The translations under genes were made by a program, and so were the position numbers. Shown here piece after piece: positions 10,201-22,800 of a DNA stretch of 64,000 nucleotides. Source of the stretch: Rhea pennata. Lineage: Eukaryota > Chordata > Aves > Rheiformes > Rheidae. The stretch's first letter is position 1; each line of letters starts with the position of its first letter. The stretch lies in assembly GCF_028389875.1 (NCBI RefSeq), contig NC_084663.1:62001-126000 (forward strand), given 5' to 3'. The notes under the pieces are model-generated. The model did no database searches. It was not told the DNA's origin and was given only the letters and a program-made list of their open reading frames with translations.

Positions 10201-12085
10201 CACAGAATCACACAGAAGGGTTGAAGTTGGCAGGGACCTCTGGAGTACGTCTAGTCCAACATCCACTGCTCAAGCAGGGACACCTGGAGCAGGAGGCCCA
10301 GGACTGTGTCCAGTCATGTTTCGAATATATCCAACGATGGCGACTCCACAGTCTCCCTGGGCAACCTGTTCTAGTGTTCTGTCATCCTCACAAAGAACAA
10401 AAAATGTTTTCTTATGTTCAGATGGAATTGCTGGTGTTTCAGTGTGGGCCCTTTGCCTTTCATCCTATCACTGGGCACCACTGAAAAGACTCCAGTTCTC
10501 TCTTCTTTACACCCTCCCTTCAGATACTTACATACATGGATACAATCCCCTCCCAAGCCTTCTCTTCCCTGGGCTACACAATCCCAGCTCTCTGAGCTTT
10601 TCCTCATATAACAGATGCTCCAGTCCCTTCATCATCTTTTTGGCCCTTTGCTGGACTCACTCTAACAGCTCCATATTGCTCTCGCACTGCAGAGCCCAGC
10701 ACTAGGCACAGTACGCCTGATGTGGCCTCATCAGGGCTGAATAGAGAGGAAGGATCACTTCCATCAACATACTGGCAATGCTCTGCCTGATGCAGCCCAG
10801 GAGACCGTTGGCCACCTTTGCCATGAGGGCACATTGCTGGCTCGCAGTCAACTTGGTGTCCACCAGGACTCCTGAGTCCTTCTCAGTAGAGCTGCTCTCC
10901 AGCTGGTCAGCCTCCAGCCTGTACTGCTGCATGGCGTTATTCCTCCCTAGCTGCAAGACTTGGAAGACTAAGGGGGGATCTTGTCAATGTCTATAAGTAC
11001 CTGAAGGGAGGGTGTCAAGGGAATGAGGCTAAACTCTTTTTAGTTGTCTCATGTAATAGGACAAGAGGAAATGGGCAAAAACTGAACCACAGGAAGTTCC
11101 GCCTGAACGTGAGAGGGAATTTCTTCCCTGTGAGAGTGACGGAGCACTGGAACAGGTTGCCCAGAGAGGTTGTGGAGTGTCCTTCTCTGGAGATCTTCAA
11201 GGCCTGCCTGGATGCAACCCTGTCTACCATGCTCTAAGTGACCCTGCTTCAGCAGGGCGGTCGGACTAGATGATCTCCGGAGGTCCCTTCCAACCTTACC
11301 AATTCTATGATTCTGTGATTCTGTACTGAACTGCATGAGGTTCATCTCTGCCCAACTCTCCAGCCTGTCCAGGTTTCTCTGAATGGCAGCACAGCCCTCA
11401 GGTGTGTCAGCCACTCCTCCCAGTTTCACCTCATCACCAGACTTGCTGAGGGCTTACTCTGTCCCTTCGTCCAGGTCATTGATGAAGAAGTTGAACAGGA
11501 TGGGACCCAGTAATGAGCCCTGGGGGACACTGCTAGCTACAGGCCTCTGACTAAACTCTGCGTTGCTGATTACAACCCTCTGGGCTCTGCCATTCAACCA
11601 GTTCTTAGTTCACCTTACTTTCCACTCATCTAACTCACGCTTCCTGAGCTTGTCTAGGAGGATGTTAAGGGAGACAGTGCCAAAAGCCTTGCTGAAGTCA
11701 AGGTACACAACGTCCACTGCTCTCCCCTCATCTACCCAGCCAATCATTCCATCATAGAAGACTGTCAGGTTGTTAAGCATGATTTCCCCTTGGTGAATCC
11801 CTGACTTCTCCTGATCACCTTCTTTCCTTCCACATGCTTAGCGATGACATGTGGGATAAGCTGTTCCATCACCTTTCCAGGGATGGAGTTGAGGCTGACT
11901 GGCCTGTAGTTCCCTGGGTTCTCCTTCTTACCCCTTTCAAAGATTGCAGTGACATTTGCTTTCTTCCATCCTCAGGCAGCTCTTCTGATCACCATGACCT
12001 TTCAAAGATGATGAAGAGTGTCCTTGCAGTGATGTTGTCCAGCTCCCTCAGTACCTGTGTGTGCACACCATCAGGGTCCATGGTC
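10201..12085 (-). mobile_element. CR1 LINE, long copy interrupted by another CR1
   Basis: Minus-strand CR1 running from its 3' tail (CACAGAATCA at 10201) through the 3' UTR and into the reverse-transcriptase part of ORF2, which reads in pieces because of stops and shifts. It is split at about 10963-11323 by a plus-strand CR1. After the insertion the host resumes with the segment also seen intact near 48980 (ACTGAACTTCATGAGGTTCC). The 5' end is truncated near 12085. Confidence 0.85.
10963..11323 (+). mobile_element. CR1 LINE 3' fragment nested in the 10.2-12.1 kb CR1
   Basis: Plus-strand 3' UTR of CR1, starting around GGGGATCTTGTCAATGTCTA and ending GATGATCTCCGGAGG, then ATTCTATGATTCTGTGATTCTG. 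Very similar to the 3' part of the copy at 23171-24308. Its orientation is opposite to the host element. Confidence 0.85.
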
Positions 12086-13100
12086 TTGTTTATATATATA
12101 TGTATATATGTGCTGTAAGTTTGTGTTTATGTGTGTGCCCTTTGGGAATGCATGATCAACTTTGTTGGATCAACTGGTTGGACCTGAGGCATGGAGTTGC
12201 GGCAGCCTCACCTCTATTGGGCTAGCAAATTCAACAGCCCCTAACAATAAAACAGAAGAAGCAGAGGCAATCACCTTCTTTACTTAAGAATGGCTCCCAT
12301 ACCAACTTTCTTCTCATAAGCTTGTTTTACTAAAACACAATAATAGGTTTTTAGTGTAATTTACTAGAAAACATACACATCCTAGAGCAAAACAAATGAG
12401 AAGTGCTTTTAGACCCTGTAACAACAACCATTAGTTACTGAACTGGGGTACTAATCAGTCCACATCATCCTCTTTTATGGCTCACATCATATAATAATGT
12501 AAGTAGTACAAACTCAAATTAATTTTCTCAGGAGTATATTAAGAGTGGAATGGAACTATGTAACAATGAAAAAATGTTTCAGCTGCTTTCATGGGAGTTG
12601 TAGATACTTAGAAAACACTACTGAGACCATTCAAAGTAATTAAAAATCATCACTCATAATTCATTTAAGGACAACACAGAACAAGAGTACATAAAGGAGG
12701 TGGAGAACTTGTCTGTTTGTTAAATATCATTACTAAGTATACTTAAACTGAGAACTCAGAAACAGGAATATGAGTGCATCCGAATGCACATACAAACAGA
12801 AGATAAAGAGAGCTGGGAGGTGGTTTGTGCTGCTCACACTTTGCATAAAACCAGAGACTAGCTAGCTTATCTGTGTACTTAAACACACCCAAAAGGAAGC
12901 TATATTACAGGACACACCCTCCAAACTTCATGAAACCTGCAGAATGTCATCTTTACAATTTTTAAAAGATATATAAACTATATATGTATATATAAACCAT
13001 ATATATAAACTATATATATACACAAATTATATTTATACATAAACTCTCTGCACGCGCACACATACACACAAACACACACTTACTACATACATATATAGAA
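12086..13100. other. Intergenic AT-rich stretch with simple repeats
   Basis: Contains a TA/TG microsatellite at about 12090-12115 and a degenerate array at 12965-13030 built from TATATAAAC-type units, followed by CA-rich sequence at 13050-13080. No gene is visible. Confidence 0.7.
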
Positions 13101-13266
13101 AGATTGCTCAGAGATTTTATGGTGTCTCCAGCCTTGGAGATATTCAAGATGTTTGGACGGGGTCCTGGGAAGCCTGCTGTAAGGAACTCTACTTGAGCAT
13201 GGAGCTTGGACTAGATGATCTCCAGATGCCCTTTCCAACCTCAACCATTCTTTGATTCTGTGATAG
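13101..13266 (+). mobile_element. CR1 LINE 3' tail fragment
   Basis: Short plus-strand copy with GGACTAGATGATCTCCAGA, CCTTTCCAACCTCAACCATTC and the terminal GATTCTGTGATAG. The sequence differs enough from the other copies to be another CR1 subfamily. Confidence 0.8.
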
Positions 13267-13613
13267 ATAATCTCATTTGGAAGAAAAAGATTTTTCATCA
13301 TACCTACATAAGCTGTGCTGTGCCTGGAGCATCAGCCAGAAAATGGGACCCAGCCTGTTTGATTTACTAACAGAGACATAGCCTGAGAATCCCACTATGG
13401 TTTAGTTAGGAGATATCTGGCCCAAATGTAACCATTTGTAGTAAATCTTGAGATATGAGATACATTTCAGAAGACTGGAAGACTGGTAATATTTTGTGCT
13501 GATATTCAGAATGAGCAAACAAGATTACTTAAAATCTCAGAACATTATTCCAATCTGGCTCTTCAAAAAGTTATCTGAGAGGCGATAAATAAAACCACAA
13601 GGGTGTGCGGGGT

Positions 13614-13630
13614 GGGGGGGGGGGGGGGGG
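13614..13630 (+). repeat. Poly-G tract (17 nt)
   Basis: Uninterrupted run of 17 G, preceded by GGGGTGTGCGGGGT-like sequence. It may form a G-quadruplex. It lies about 350 bp before the CpG island. Confidence 0.9.
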
Positions 13631-13967
13631 AGAGGAGATCCAGACTACTCTAAACTAGTGTCTAATCTCAAAAGCAGACTAGCCTCCTTAAACAACTTCA
13701 AAAAAACAGTGGGGAATAACATATGAAAGCTAAAGCCAGAGACATTTTCATTAGGAATTGGGAAGAAGTATCTTCTAGGTCAGTACTTAGAACATGCTAT
13801 ACAACACAGTGAGTTCTTGGTCTTTTCGTATCAGGACTGGCTGTCTTGCTGTAAAATACATTTTATTCAGATTCTATACTGGATGCTACATGAAAACAGT
13901 TGCATGAAACGTTTGGTCCCCAATTTACTCATTTTCTTCCGAAATGAAAAAACACTTTTCGTGCGCC

Positions 13968-14030
13968 CGGGGGCGGGACGGTCTGGACCGGGGGCGGGGC
14001 GATCCTGCCCGGGGGCGGGGAGGCCACGCC
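13968..14030 (+). repeat. Three tandem 21-bp GC-box units
   Basis: Units begin CGGGGGCGGG at 13968, 13989 and 14010. Each contains a consensus Sp1/KLF GC box, and the spacers between them diverge. Confidence 0.85.
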
Positions 14031-14289
14031 CCCGGCCGCCAGTCGAACGCACAGTCCCACCCACCTTCTCTTCACCCGCCCTAAATGTGGCTTGGGTGGC
14101 CTTTGCTGATTGGCTGCTCCCATGTTATTGGGCGTGTACCAAAGCCGTACTCGAGATTGGAGATTTCGTGCCATGTGTTAGCGTAACCGTGGTGCCGAGA
14201 CCGCTGCCGCGCCGCGATTAGCCAATTGCCGCGTCTATCCCCTTCGCTCTGCAGCTGATTGACCATCCCCCACAAGGAAGCGGGAGCCC

Positions 14290-14402
14290 CGCGGAAGGCG
14301 GAAGCCGCGGCGGCGTGTTCCGGTGTTGAGGTGGCTGGGGGCGGGGTTGACTCTGCTGTGCGAGGCCCTCGGTGCGGCTTGGCTGGCGCGGGGTGTCGGC
14401 AG
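14290..14402 (+). other. GOLGB1: Candidate non-coding first exon of GOLGB1
   Basis: The island contains a good splice donor, GGCAG followed by GTTAGT at 14403. The start codon lies about 5.4 kb downstream in an exon whose acceptor sits only 7 nt before the ATG, so a non-coding 5' exon must exist. The start coordinate given is arbitrary; the donor is the supported part. Confidence 0.4.
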
Positions 14403-17400
14403 GTTAGTGCCTCATTTCCTTCCCCCTTCCCCCTTCCTTTCTGCCCTTCGCCCCAGTCCCATTCCTCGGCTGTGCGGCTCGTGGGGTTGACTCTGCCGCC
14501 CGACTGTCGGTGGCGCCTTCTTAATCTGCTCCGCAGCGCCAGGCCATCGTCGCCAGCCTCGATGGAAGCGGACCGGGGCAGGCGAGGGTGGCCCTACCGG
14601 CCGGCAGGACGCTAGAAGCCGGGGTGGGCTCGCAGTGCGTTGTGAGTCAGGGCGGCAGGGAGCCGGCAGAGTGTTTCCCCTCCACACACATCCCCACTGG
14701 CCTCCGCGGTGCGGCCTGGCCCCGCTGCTGCCTGCGCTGCGCCGGGGCCGCTGCGCCCCTTGTGCCGGCAGTCTGAGCCCGGTCCCGGGGTGTGACCGGC
14801 AGTGGAGCCCATTCTAGCGAGGGTGGCACTGCCGAGAGGAGCTCTGCCCCATGAGGTTCGCTGGCGGCGTATGGGGGTGCACTGACTTTCCCCTTCGTCT
14901 GGCGGGAGGTTGTCCCTACCTCTTTGAGTCTGGCATTGTGAGGGGGACAGCATGGGTAAAGGTCTGTCGGTCTCCTGCAATGTCTATACCTTTCAAAGCC
15001 CTTTTGCTTATTGTGAGAGGTTTGGCCCTGGGTTTGTCTGCAGCAGCAAAGCCTTCAGCACCTATTTGCCTCTAAAAGAAAGAAAACAGAATTAAACACT
15101 GAGATGGTGGGAAAGAAATGCTATGATAGAGCTGATAGTTGAGAGGTAGAGCTGCTATCTAGGGACAAAAACACATCAATTTATGCTCCACTTGTTTGTT
15201 GTGTGCAGACTGTCTAAACTCCTTTATGCCGTTTGGATCTGTAAAGGAAAACATATTTTCGTGTAAAAGAGACTCTGCTAGAAACACTACTCGGACTACA
15301 GTCTGAGTACTCAAGGTAAGGTCTCATGAGTAAAAGCCCATTAGTTGTGGGAATGTCTAGCAAAACTTTATTTTTGAGTACAGTTAGAATACAAACTCTA
15401 CTGACTTAAAACATGGACAGAACACTGTTCTTTGAGTGTTCTGCTATTAATTACAAAAATGGAAATCCATGCCAAAGTCACGCTGATTTGGATATAATCC
15501 TGGAAGAGCAATATGCTTGTCTCTGCCAGCTGTACTGTGTATTTATTTGGGTGTGGCAGTAGAGTGCAGAATAACTTCTGTCCTTTTGTGTTTGTCTACT
15601 TCTGTGTATAAGGAAATTGGCTAGCATTGTAGAATGCTTTCCTGATCTAAGCTCAGAAGTCAATACAAAGTGCAGGCTTCTGGGTAGTCCTATCAGGAGT
15701 CCCTGAGGCTAATGGAGAAGACAGCTACCACCTTGTGTGCTGACTGTTAGCTGTGAAACAGTATTTAAAGCTATGTTATGTTTGTTCGTAAGACTCAATA
15801 TAACAGTCATAAACGTGCAGTGAAATTTGTAAATGGAATCTTTATATTGGAAAAGGTAACTTCTCTGGTTATATTGCTAATGGAGCAGAAAATGAAGGAA
15901 TTAAAAATATGCTGTGTCCCTAAATAACCAGCAAAAATGACTTGCTCCCTTTTTATGGAGAAAGGCACCTCCAAACTATTTCGGTGCTTCTGCCAAACAA
16001 ATTGCTTCTTTCATCTGAATTCAGTCTTAGATGAGTGACCTTGCTGCAGGTCAAGCTGCATTTGGCTTGGAGGGAGTTTCAGTAGGTCTTGATCTGATAA
16101 GAGGCCTAAAGTGGTGTGTCATATATGCATTTTTGGCACAAGTTTCCAATCAATTTTTTGAGATCTTTTTTTTTCCTGCTATCTCCTGTCAACTGAAATA
16201 ACTTTTTGTTGACTGATAAGTAAACATCTGCAGTCCCAAATGAGAATATCATCTATATGAAATAACAACTTGGTATGTTCTCTGTGCAACACTGGACAAC
16301 TCGCTGTATTTTTTCTCTTTCAATTCTTCTTGGAAAATTGAATTTCAGAGTAATGTTTTCTCCTTCATTTGTCTGTCATCTCTTTCAGACTGTGAGGTCT
16401 TGCTGTGATGTGTCCCTTCTTATAAGGTTGTACTGTGCTACAAGGCCTTGATCTTAATTGAGATCTCTAAGCTTATTCTCTTATCCTTTTATGTGGTATT
16501 TAAGGAGATCAAAGTTATTGTGAGAATTAGACTCACAAAAGAACACGATTTTTTGACTCAGTTTAGCAGACTATAGAAGACTTGAGTTCAGGTTATTGAA
16601 GTCCATGTCTGTAGGTGCTGGTAGGCCAAAGCTCCTCTAAGCCCAGCAATGCATATTAGAGTTTAGTATTTGGTTAATGAAGCCAGCTTGGACAAAGGCC
16701 AGAGAATCTTAGGTTTCTCCACATAGTTCGTGTATATCTACTTGAAATTGCAGTGCCCTTTAGATGTGCAGATATGTGCTGAGCCCCATGATATTTTTTG
16801 CTTACACTGGATATCTGCAGGTGACTAGATTCTGCTTTTTCCCATATTGCTAATGTGTTACCTTGTTATGTCATGTTATCATGTTGTCTCATGCCACCTC
16901 TCAGCCATGTATTGTGTTTGTACCTTTGAGAAGCTATGGGTAATGCATAGTAAGATCAGATACATCTTGTTTAAATATTGGTGACAAGTAGGAAGAGGCA
17001 TTTTTGCTTTTTGACTGGTTAGTTTTTAAAATGTGCTTTTACTGCTGCCAAGGCAGCAGGGCCTGGTCCTCCCTAGAGCAATGTGGGAGGATGGTTTACG
17101 AAACTACTGGCACTTCATTACTCTTCTAATGAAACAATGATTCCAGGTCTTGAAATCAGTCTGTCAGTATTACCAATTCTGTGAATAGTTAATGATGGAA
17201 AAAGAAATATGTCTAGTAATTGTAAAGCCTGTATTACTCTAGAGTTCTGTGCCTCAGGCTGACACAGGGCCAGCCATTATATGAATATAGAACATGTACA
17301 ATCCCGGCTTTGTGACAATGCGCTTCTCTAGCGCTTCATCCTCTAAAGAACTTTGTAAGAGAGACTGACTGAGGCTGGGTTTCTTGCCTTGTGTTTCCTC

Positions 17401-19790
17401 ACTTTACCTAAAAGTTTCTCAAGCATTTTATTCTGTAAGCTGCAGAGACCAAGAGTTCCTGCATATATCATGAGAAATCAGGGCATATACCTGCAAGAAC
17501 AGGAGAAATCGAGCTTCCGGAACAGGAAAGACTTCACTTTTTGTAACAGTCCCAGAGAGTGCTGTGTAGAAGGGAGAATGGTTTTATTCCTTTCCTGTTT
17601 GATAAATTCTGCCTCGGAAACCTCTTTACTGCTGAGTAAGCAGACCTGTGAGCCACTCAGTGCATAGAAGAGGTTGGTATTCATATGAATGAATGACCTT
17701 TTTTCCTATTGATATTATGATGTGCATTGTGACATTTTCTACTTCTGTAAAATCAGGTGGTGGAAAGGTGCGGCTATTACATAATTAAAAATAATGCACT
17801 ACTGTTCTCTCCATTGCTAATATTTATACTCTTGAACTGGAGATGTCAGAAGGAAGATTTGGTTACTAAGATAAAGGAGGTCAGGAATGAGCTGATTGTT
17901 TTAGCCAGCTTTAGAAGCCTACTTACAGCTAAACAGAGGCATCTTGTCTGAATGGAAAGATTTCATTTAGAGGTATTCCTAGATAATTTAGGCCATTAGT
18001 TAATTATGCTAACTTAAACTAGAGCTTGTGTCTAGTATGGGCTTGTCTGGTTTCAGTTTGTACCATTAGAGCTACTTTTATGTTTGTACTAATTATTATG
18101 CCCTTTACAGACATGAACTTGCAGGTGGGGCAAACAGATGTATAGCTGTTCTTTTAAGAGAGAGTTCAAGCGTCTCTCTTCACCTGATTTTCCTACCATG
18201 TTAGAACAATTTGGGTCACATAAGGGACCTGGTGAGTTTTTGATCCAACTCTCTGCTCATAGCAAGGCTAAGTACAAAATTTGGTTGGGTTACTATGGAC
18301 TTCATGCACTTCAGTTCTGAATATCTCTGAGGATGAAGAATACCGTAACTGCTCTGGGCAATCTGTTCCAGTATTTTTATCACCTTCCTTTTGCATAATC
18401 TTTTTATCTGATTGAAATTTCTTATGCTGCAACTTGTATCAACTGCTTTTTATCCTTCTGCTGTACACCTCCAAGAAGAATCTGGCTCTGTTTTTAACTG
18501 CCTAAAAACTGGTTATAGTGAAGACACCACCTATATCCTCTTCCTTGTCTTTCAGTTCTCAAGACTGAACAAACGTGGGATTCTCAGCCTCTCCATATAT
18601 CCAGACATGTATTGAACGTATCTCTGTATATGCAGCCTCTATTTATGTTGAGGGCTTTCTGTTGGATTTGCTCTAATTTGTCTCTGTCTTTCTTGTACAG
18701 CAGGGAGCCTGAAAGTGGACACTGTACTTCAAGTGTGGCTTACAAGTGCTAAATGGAAGGGAATAATCAATTCCTTTGACCTGACAGCTATGGTCTTACT
18801 AATGCAACACAGTATGTAGTTGCCTGTCTCTGCTGTGAGAGCATACTGCTGACTTGTATTCGACTTGCTCATGAGAATCCTTAGGTGTTCTGCAAAGCTA
18901 TTTCCCAACCAGTTGATCCTGCACGTGTTTATTTCATTGCAAATGCAGGACTCTGCACTCACAAGCTTTCTGTCAGTCCATTTCTCTAGCCTGTTGAGAT
19001 CCCCCTGACAGCTCTATCCTCTGGCAAATCATCAGCTTCTCATAATTTGGTGAACTTACTGAGGGTGCATTGCATCCCATTGTCCAGATGACCATTGAAG
19101 AATTTAGTCTGCTGCTATTCCCAAAATGGGAAGTGCTGATGGCCAGTACTGTGGCTTTTTTCTTGTTCTTCAGCTCTGGATGCTGGATCAGTTTGGCTTC
19201 TGAGTTTCAAGAAAAAGAAAAGAAAGTCTACTAAGGAACATAATGTCTGCCAAGCAGCCAGGGAATGTTTGCCATCTCCAGGCTGCACCCCCATGTTGAG
19301 GTCCTGTCTTGTCACAAATGTAGCATGTCTCCTAATATCATATACTATACTTTTACTTAGTGCTTAGCAGTCCACCACCTCTGCTGCTTATCAGCAGAAA
19401 GCTTCTTTTGTGGGTATTTACAGGCCATGTTTGAGTGTATATTCTTTTGACTGAACTGAAGAGATTGCAGTTCTGCAGTCTTGTTTTTAAGGAGATTGCA
19501 AACGAACTGAGAGTGACTTGAAATCTAGTATAAAGATCTGTTTTGCAATCATATGTATATAGCAGTGGTAAAGGTACCTTGTTTCTTGCAAACACATGCT
19601 CTGCTTATGTAGTCAAAGAGTATTTCTGTTTTAAGATGATCATTTATTTATTCATGGGATTTTTCTTTGTCAGAAGAGGAAACATGTTTCTTCTAAACTT
19701 GGTCTCCTCCATGACATTAGAGGTCAGCATGAAGGGTAAGTTATTTTTCTTAGCAGTTTTGACTTATTGTGATTCTTTGTTTTGTTTCAG
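14403..19790 (+). other. GOLGB1: GOLGB1 intron 1
   Basis: The first 400 nt are still part of the CpG island. The remainder is unique AT-rich intron apart from the old CR1 relic at 18335-19105. I see no convincing additional exon. Confidence 0.6.
18335..19105 (-). mobile_element. Old degenerate CR1 LINE
   Basis: Minus-strand CR1 traces in order: GGCAATCTGTTCCAG, CAAGACTGAACAAACG, a segment like CCTCATCAGTGC of CR1 ORF2 (GTGCTAAATGGAAGGGAATAA) and AGCCTGTTGAGATCCC. It is strongly diverged, with the 3' tail missing. Confidence 0.65.
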
Positions 19791-19797
19791 GCTCAAG

Positions 19798-19887
19798 ATG
19801 CTGAGCCGTTTGTCAGGTTTAGCAAATACTGTTTTACAAGAGCTCTCAGGTGATGGTACAGATGCAGTTATTGAATCCTCTACCACA
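19798..19887 (+). CDS. GOLGB1: GOLGB1 coding exon 1 (residues 1-30)
   Basis: The exon begins at 19791 after TTTGTTTCAG, with the ATG at 19798 and A at -3. It encodes [10 protein letters not shown], the conserved giantin N-terminus, and ends ACA before GTAAGT, phase 0. Confidence 0.96.
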
Positions 19888-22800
19888 GTAAGTACATTGC
19901 AGAAAGACTTTCAGATCTTACTGAGAGCTAGTTTGAGATGTCTGATTGACTGCAATGAGAACTGTTTTCTGATTCTTCATGGCTGAGTGCGAGACTGAAC
20001 TATCATTCCGCTTGCTTTTCCTTTATTTCTGACCTCCTAAGTCAGCGCTTCTGCAGGACAGACCATAATCTACTTAATTTCCACATCTCAAGGTGATCCA
20101 AGAAAGGAAATTAGAGATATAGTGAGGAAAGAACTATTGATTCCATTTATTAGAAAGCAAAGCTCTGAGTGATTAGGGAACATAAGAAAGCTTGATATGC
20201 ATGTCACCCTTTGATGTTTAGGGCAGTGGATAGCCTAGTACAATTTCCTTTATACCATTCATTTTAGATTTGCTGATGCTGTGTTACAGCAAAGGTACTT
20301 TTTTTTTTTTTTTTTTTTTGCTGTATTTTTTTTCACAAGGGTATCCTGAACTTTCCTTCTGATTTCACCTAAATGGGAATAGTTCTATAGGCTACATGAA
20401 AAGCTTGCAAGGAAGAAGAGCACAGCACTGAAGAGTAAAGCTGAAGATACTGTTTGAATGCTATGCCACAGTCTGTTTAGACTTTTTCCTCCAGAGCACT
20501 CATTTCACTATTTCAGGTACAAGCTTTAGAACCTGGAACAGAAAGCATGGAGGAGACACCTGAGGATGTGCTAGAGCGTCTAGCTCAAACAGAAAAACTA
20601 GTTGTACAGCTGAAGGATTTGGTACGAGAAAAGGATTCCCTGCTCCAGCAAAAAGAAACTGTACTCAAGGTATCATTTTTTTGCTCCTGCATCCCTGGTG
20701 AAAGAGTAAAATGATTTTGCAAATTTCTGTGCGATCCAGTCTCTGGTTTATTTTGAGCCTTACAAAAAGCTACACCAGGATTGCTTCTGTTCGCTCTGCT
20801 TATGGGTAGTTCCTTCTAGATTACTCTAGTGCATCTAGTACTACTCTACTGTTACGTCCATGCTATGTAGCAGTTTTGTCTTGGAGCTTCTCTAGGCCCA
20901 TGCAGAGTCCAGTGGCTCTAAGACATATTAGCATCTTCTGTGGGCTCTTTTTTCCCCTGGTTCAGAGTGTCTGAGATAAGTTGGGCTGTGCTGCAGCCAC
21001 CCAGCAGTCCAGTGGTTTTATGGCATGTAATCAAAGATAGGTATTACATACCCTGAGGCATGGCATGAAAGAGTGTGCAATTAATTGAGGATGCAATGCC
21101 TTCTGAGATAGTGTTGGGGGTCTGCATATAGTAGAGGAAGTCGAGCGTAGTTTGTACTAACCACCAGCAAAGATCTCTTGTGTGAGCCTGAAATACACTC
21201 AATTTCCTCTTTAGAAGAGAAACAGCTGGAGCAGAAGAAGCTAACTATTTTGCTGTGTATGATGATTGAGAGCAAGTTTATTTTCTGGATATTTTTTACT
21301 AGCACTCTTAGTGGGGGGACAGGCTCTGACCAAAAAAAAAAAAAAATCCATAAAGTTTTAAATTTTCCTAATGGTGTTTTCAAGGAGATAAATAGCACTG
21401 GAATCTTAAGTACATCTGTTTGTCTCCTTTTGCAGGAAGAACGGGAGGCTGCAGATGCTAAACTGATAAAGCTGAAACTTCAGGCCAAAGCCAAACTGGC
21501 ATCTCTGAACAAACGCATTGAAGAGTTGACAGAGAAAGGATCGCCATTGTTTGCACAGACCTTGTCAGAAGAGCAGATATGTCCCAAGGTTGGGAGAACA
21601 GTGCTATAATAAAGATGTTAGCCTGTATGAGTCAGGTACCACCCTACATTTTAGGTCCCAGGGAGCTAGTAGGGCCTACCTGTCTTGTTAGAAGGACATT
21701 CATTCATAGTTTCAGCAAGGATGTCTATGCTCAAGCTAGTCTGTCTGGCTTCTTTGTGCTGCAGAGGCCCTTGGAGCACACAGCTTAGTCTCGTTGAGGG
21801 TATGGGCCAGTTTCACTTTGTGTATCTTCCGTTATTTGTAGTGAGGTTCTTTCTTGCAGAATTCACATGTCTGCCTGAGCTTTGTTTAAGTATGTAGTCT
21901 GTGATGTGAGTACTGCAGAGGAAAGGGATGGTTGATTGGAATACAAGAACAAGGATATAAGGAGTTCATTAAAACTGAAAGGCAGTAAATTACTAAACAT
22001 TTTCAAGTGTTTATTTTCTAGACATGTAGCTTCCTGTGCCACCACATGTGATTAAGATCAAAGTTTTATTGTCAACAAGCTATATTTCTGTAAAATCAGG
22101 TAAAAATAAGGGAAAATATCCTATGTTGGATCATTAAGAAACTGGAAGCTACTAGATAGACTCTTCTGTATTTTTTGAAATTGTTCTCAGTTATTTTTCT
22201 GCTGGCGATAAACTCTGATGTTGTCCCCACAGTGGTGGTGGTGTTTTTTTTTTTTCCAAGTTAGATTAGGCAAGGTAAATATAATGAAGGCCAAAGAGAG
22301 CCAAGTGATCAAACTCTTTCTTTTTTTAAAAAAAATATCTGATCTCAGGACTGCAGATGATGTTCATTGAACCAAAAAAGATGAGGTATGCTGGAAGCAT
22401 TAAAGAAAAGATTAAAAGATCGTGGGAAGCATTAAAAGAGTGAATGTGAATGGTGTTTAAAGGTGAAATGTCAGATGAGAAGTACTACTAAAGAAATAAA
22501 GATTCGTCTTATAACTCTTAATGTTTTGATTGGCATCACAAAATCATGGAACCTTGCTACTGCAATTCACTTTACAATACAGTCTTGGGAATAGTTTTCA
22601 ATGAAAAGGAGAACTTGATTTTCTTACAAGAACTGCATGATCTTGAGGACTGGCAATATAAAAATGACACAAAACTTACTAAAAGCAAGGTTGAGCACTT
22701 GTAGGATGCTGCTATTATGTTAGGCAAGGCCAGGAAAAAAAACCAAAGTGGTTTGTCTGCAGAAGACAGTGAAGGCCCTGAAAGCTGTGTAGCTGTGTCA

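Larger units (their letters stand above)
13950..14800 (+). promoter_or_regulatory. GOLGB1: CpG island promoter of GOLGB1
   Basis: An abrupt change from AT-rich to GC-rich, CpG-dense DNA. It holds three tandem 21-bp units, each with a GGGGCGGG box (13968-14030), then CCAAT-type boxes at 14107-14115 (CTGATTGGC), 14127-14131 (ATTGG), 14221-14226 (GCCAAT) and about 14255-14264 (CTGATTGACC). There is no TATA box, as is usual for a housekeeping promoter. This is the only island in the window and lies upstream of the first GOLGB1 coding exon. Open frames in it are by-products of GC content. Confidence 0.85.

Noticed and set aside
13817-14221. 134-aa open frame across the CpG island (plus antisense frames there)
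   Set aside because: GC-rich proline/arginine/glycine composition with no recognisable domain; explained by GC boxes and low stop-codon density.
14412-14980. Minus-strand open frames upstream of GOLGB1 suggesting a divergent gene
   Set aside because: Only GC-driven frames; no splice-linked exons or domain on that strand.
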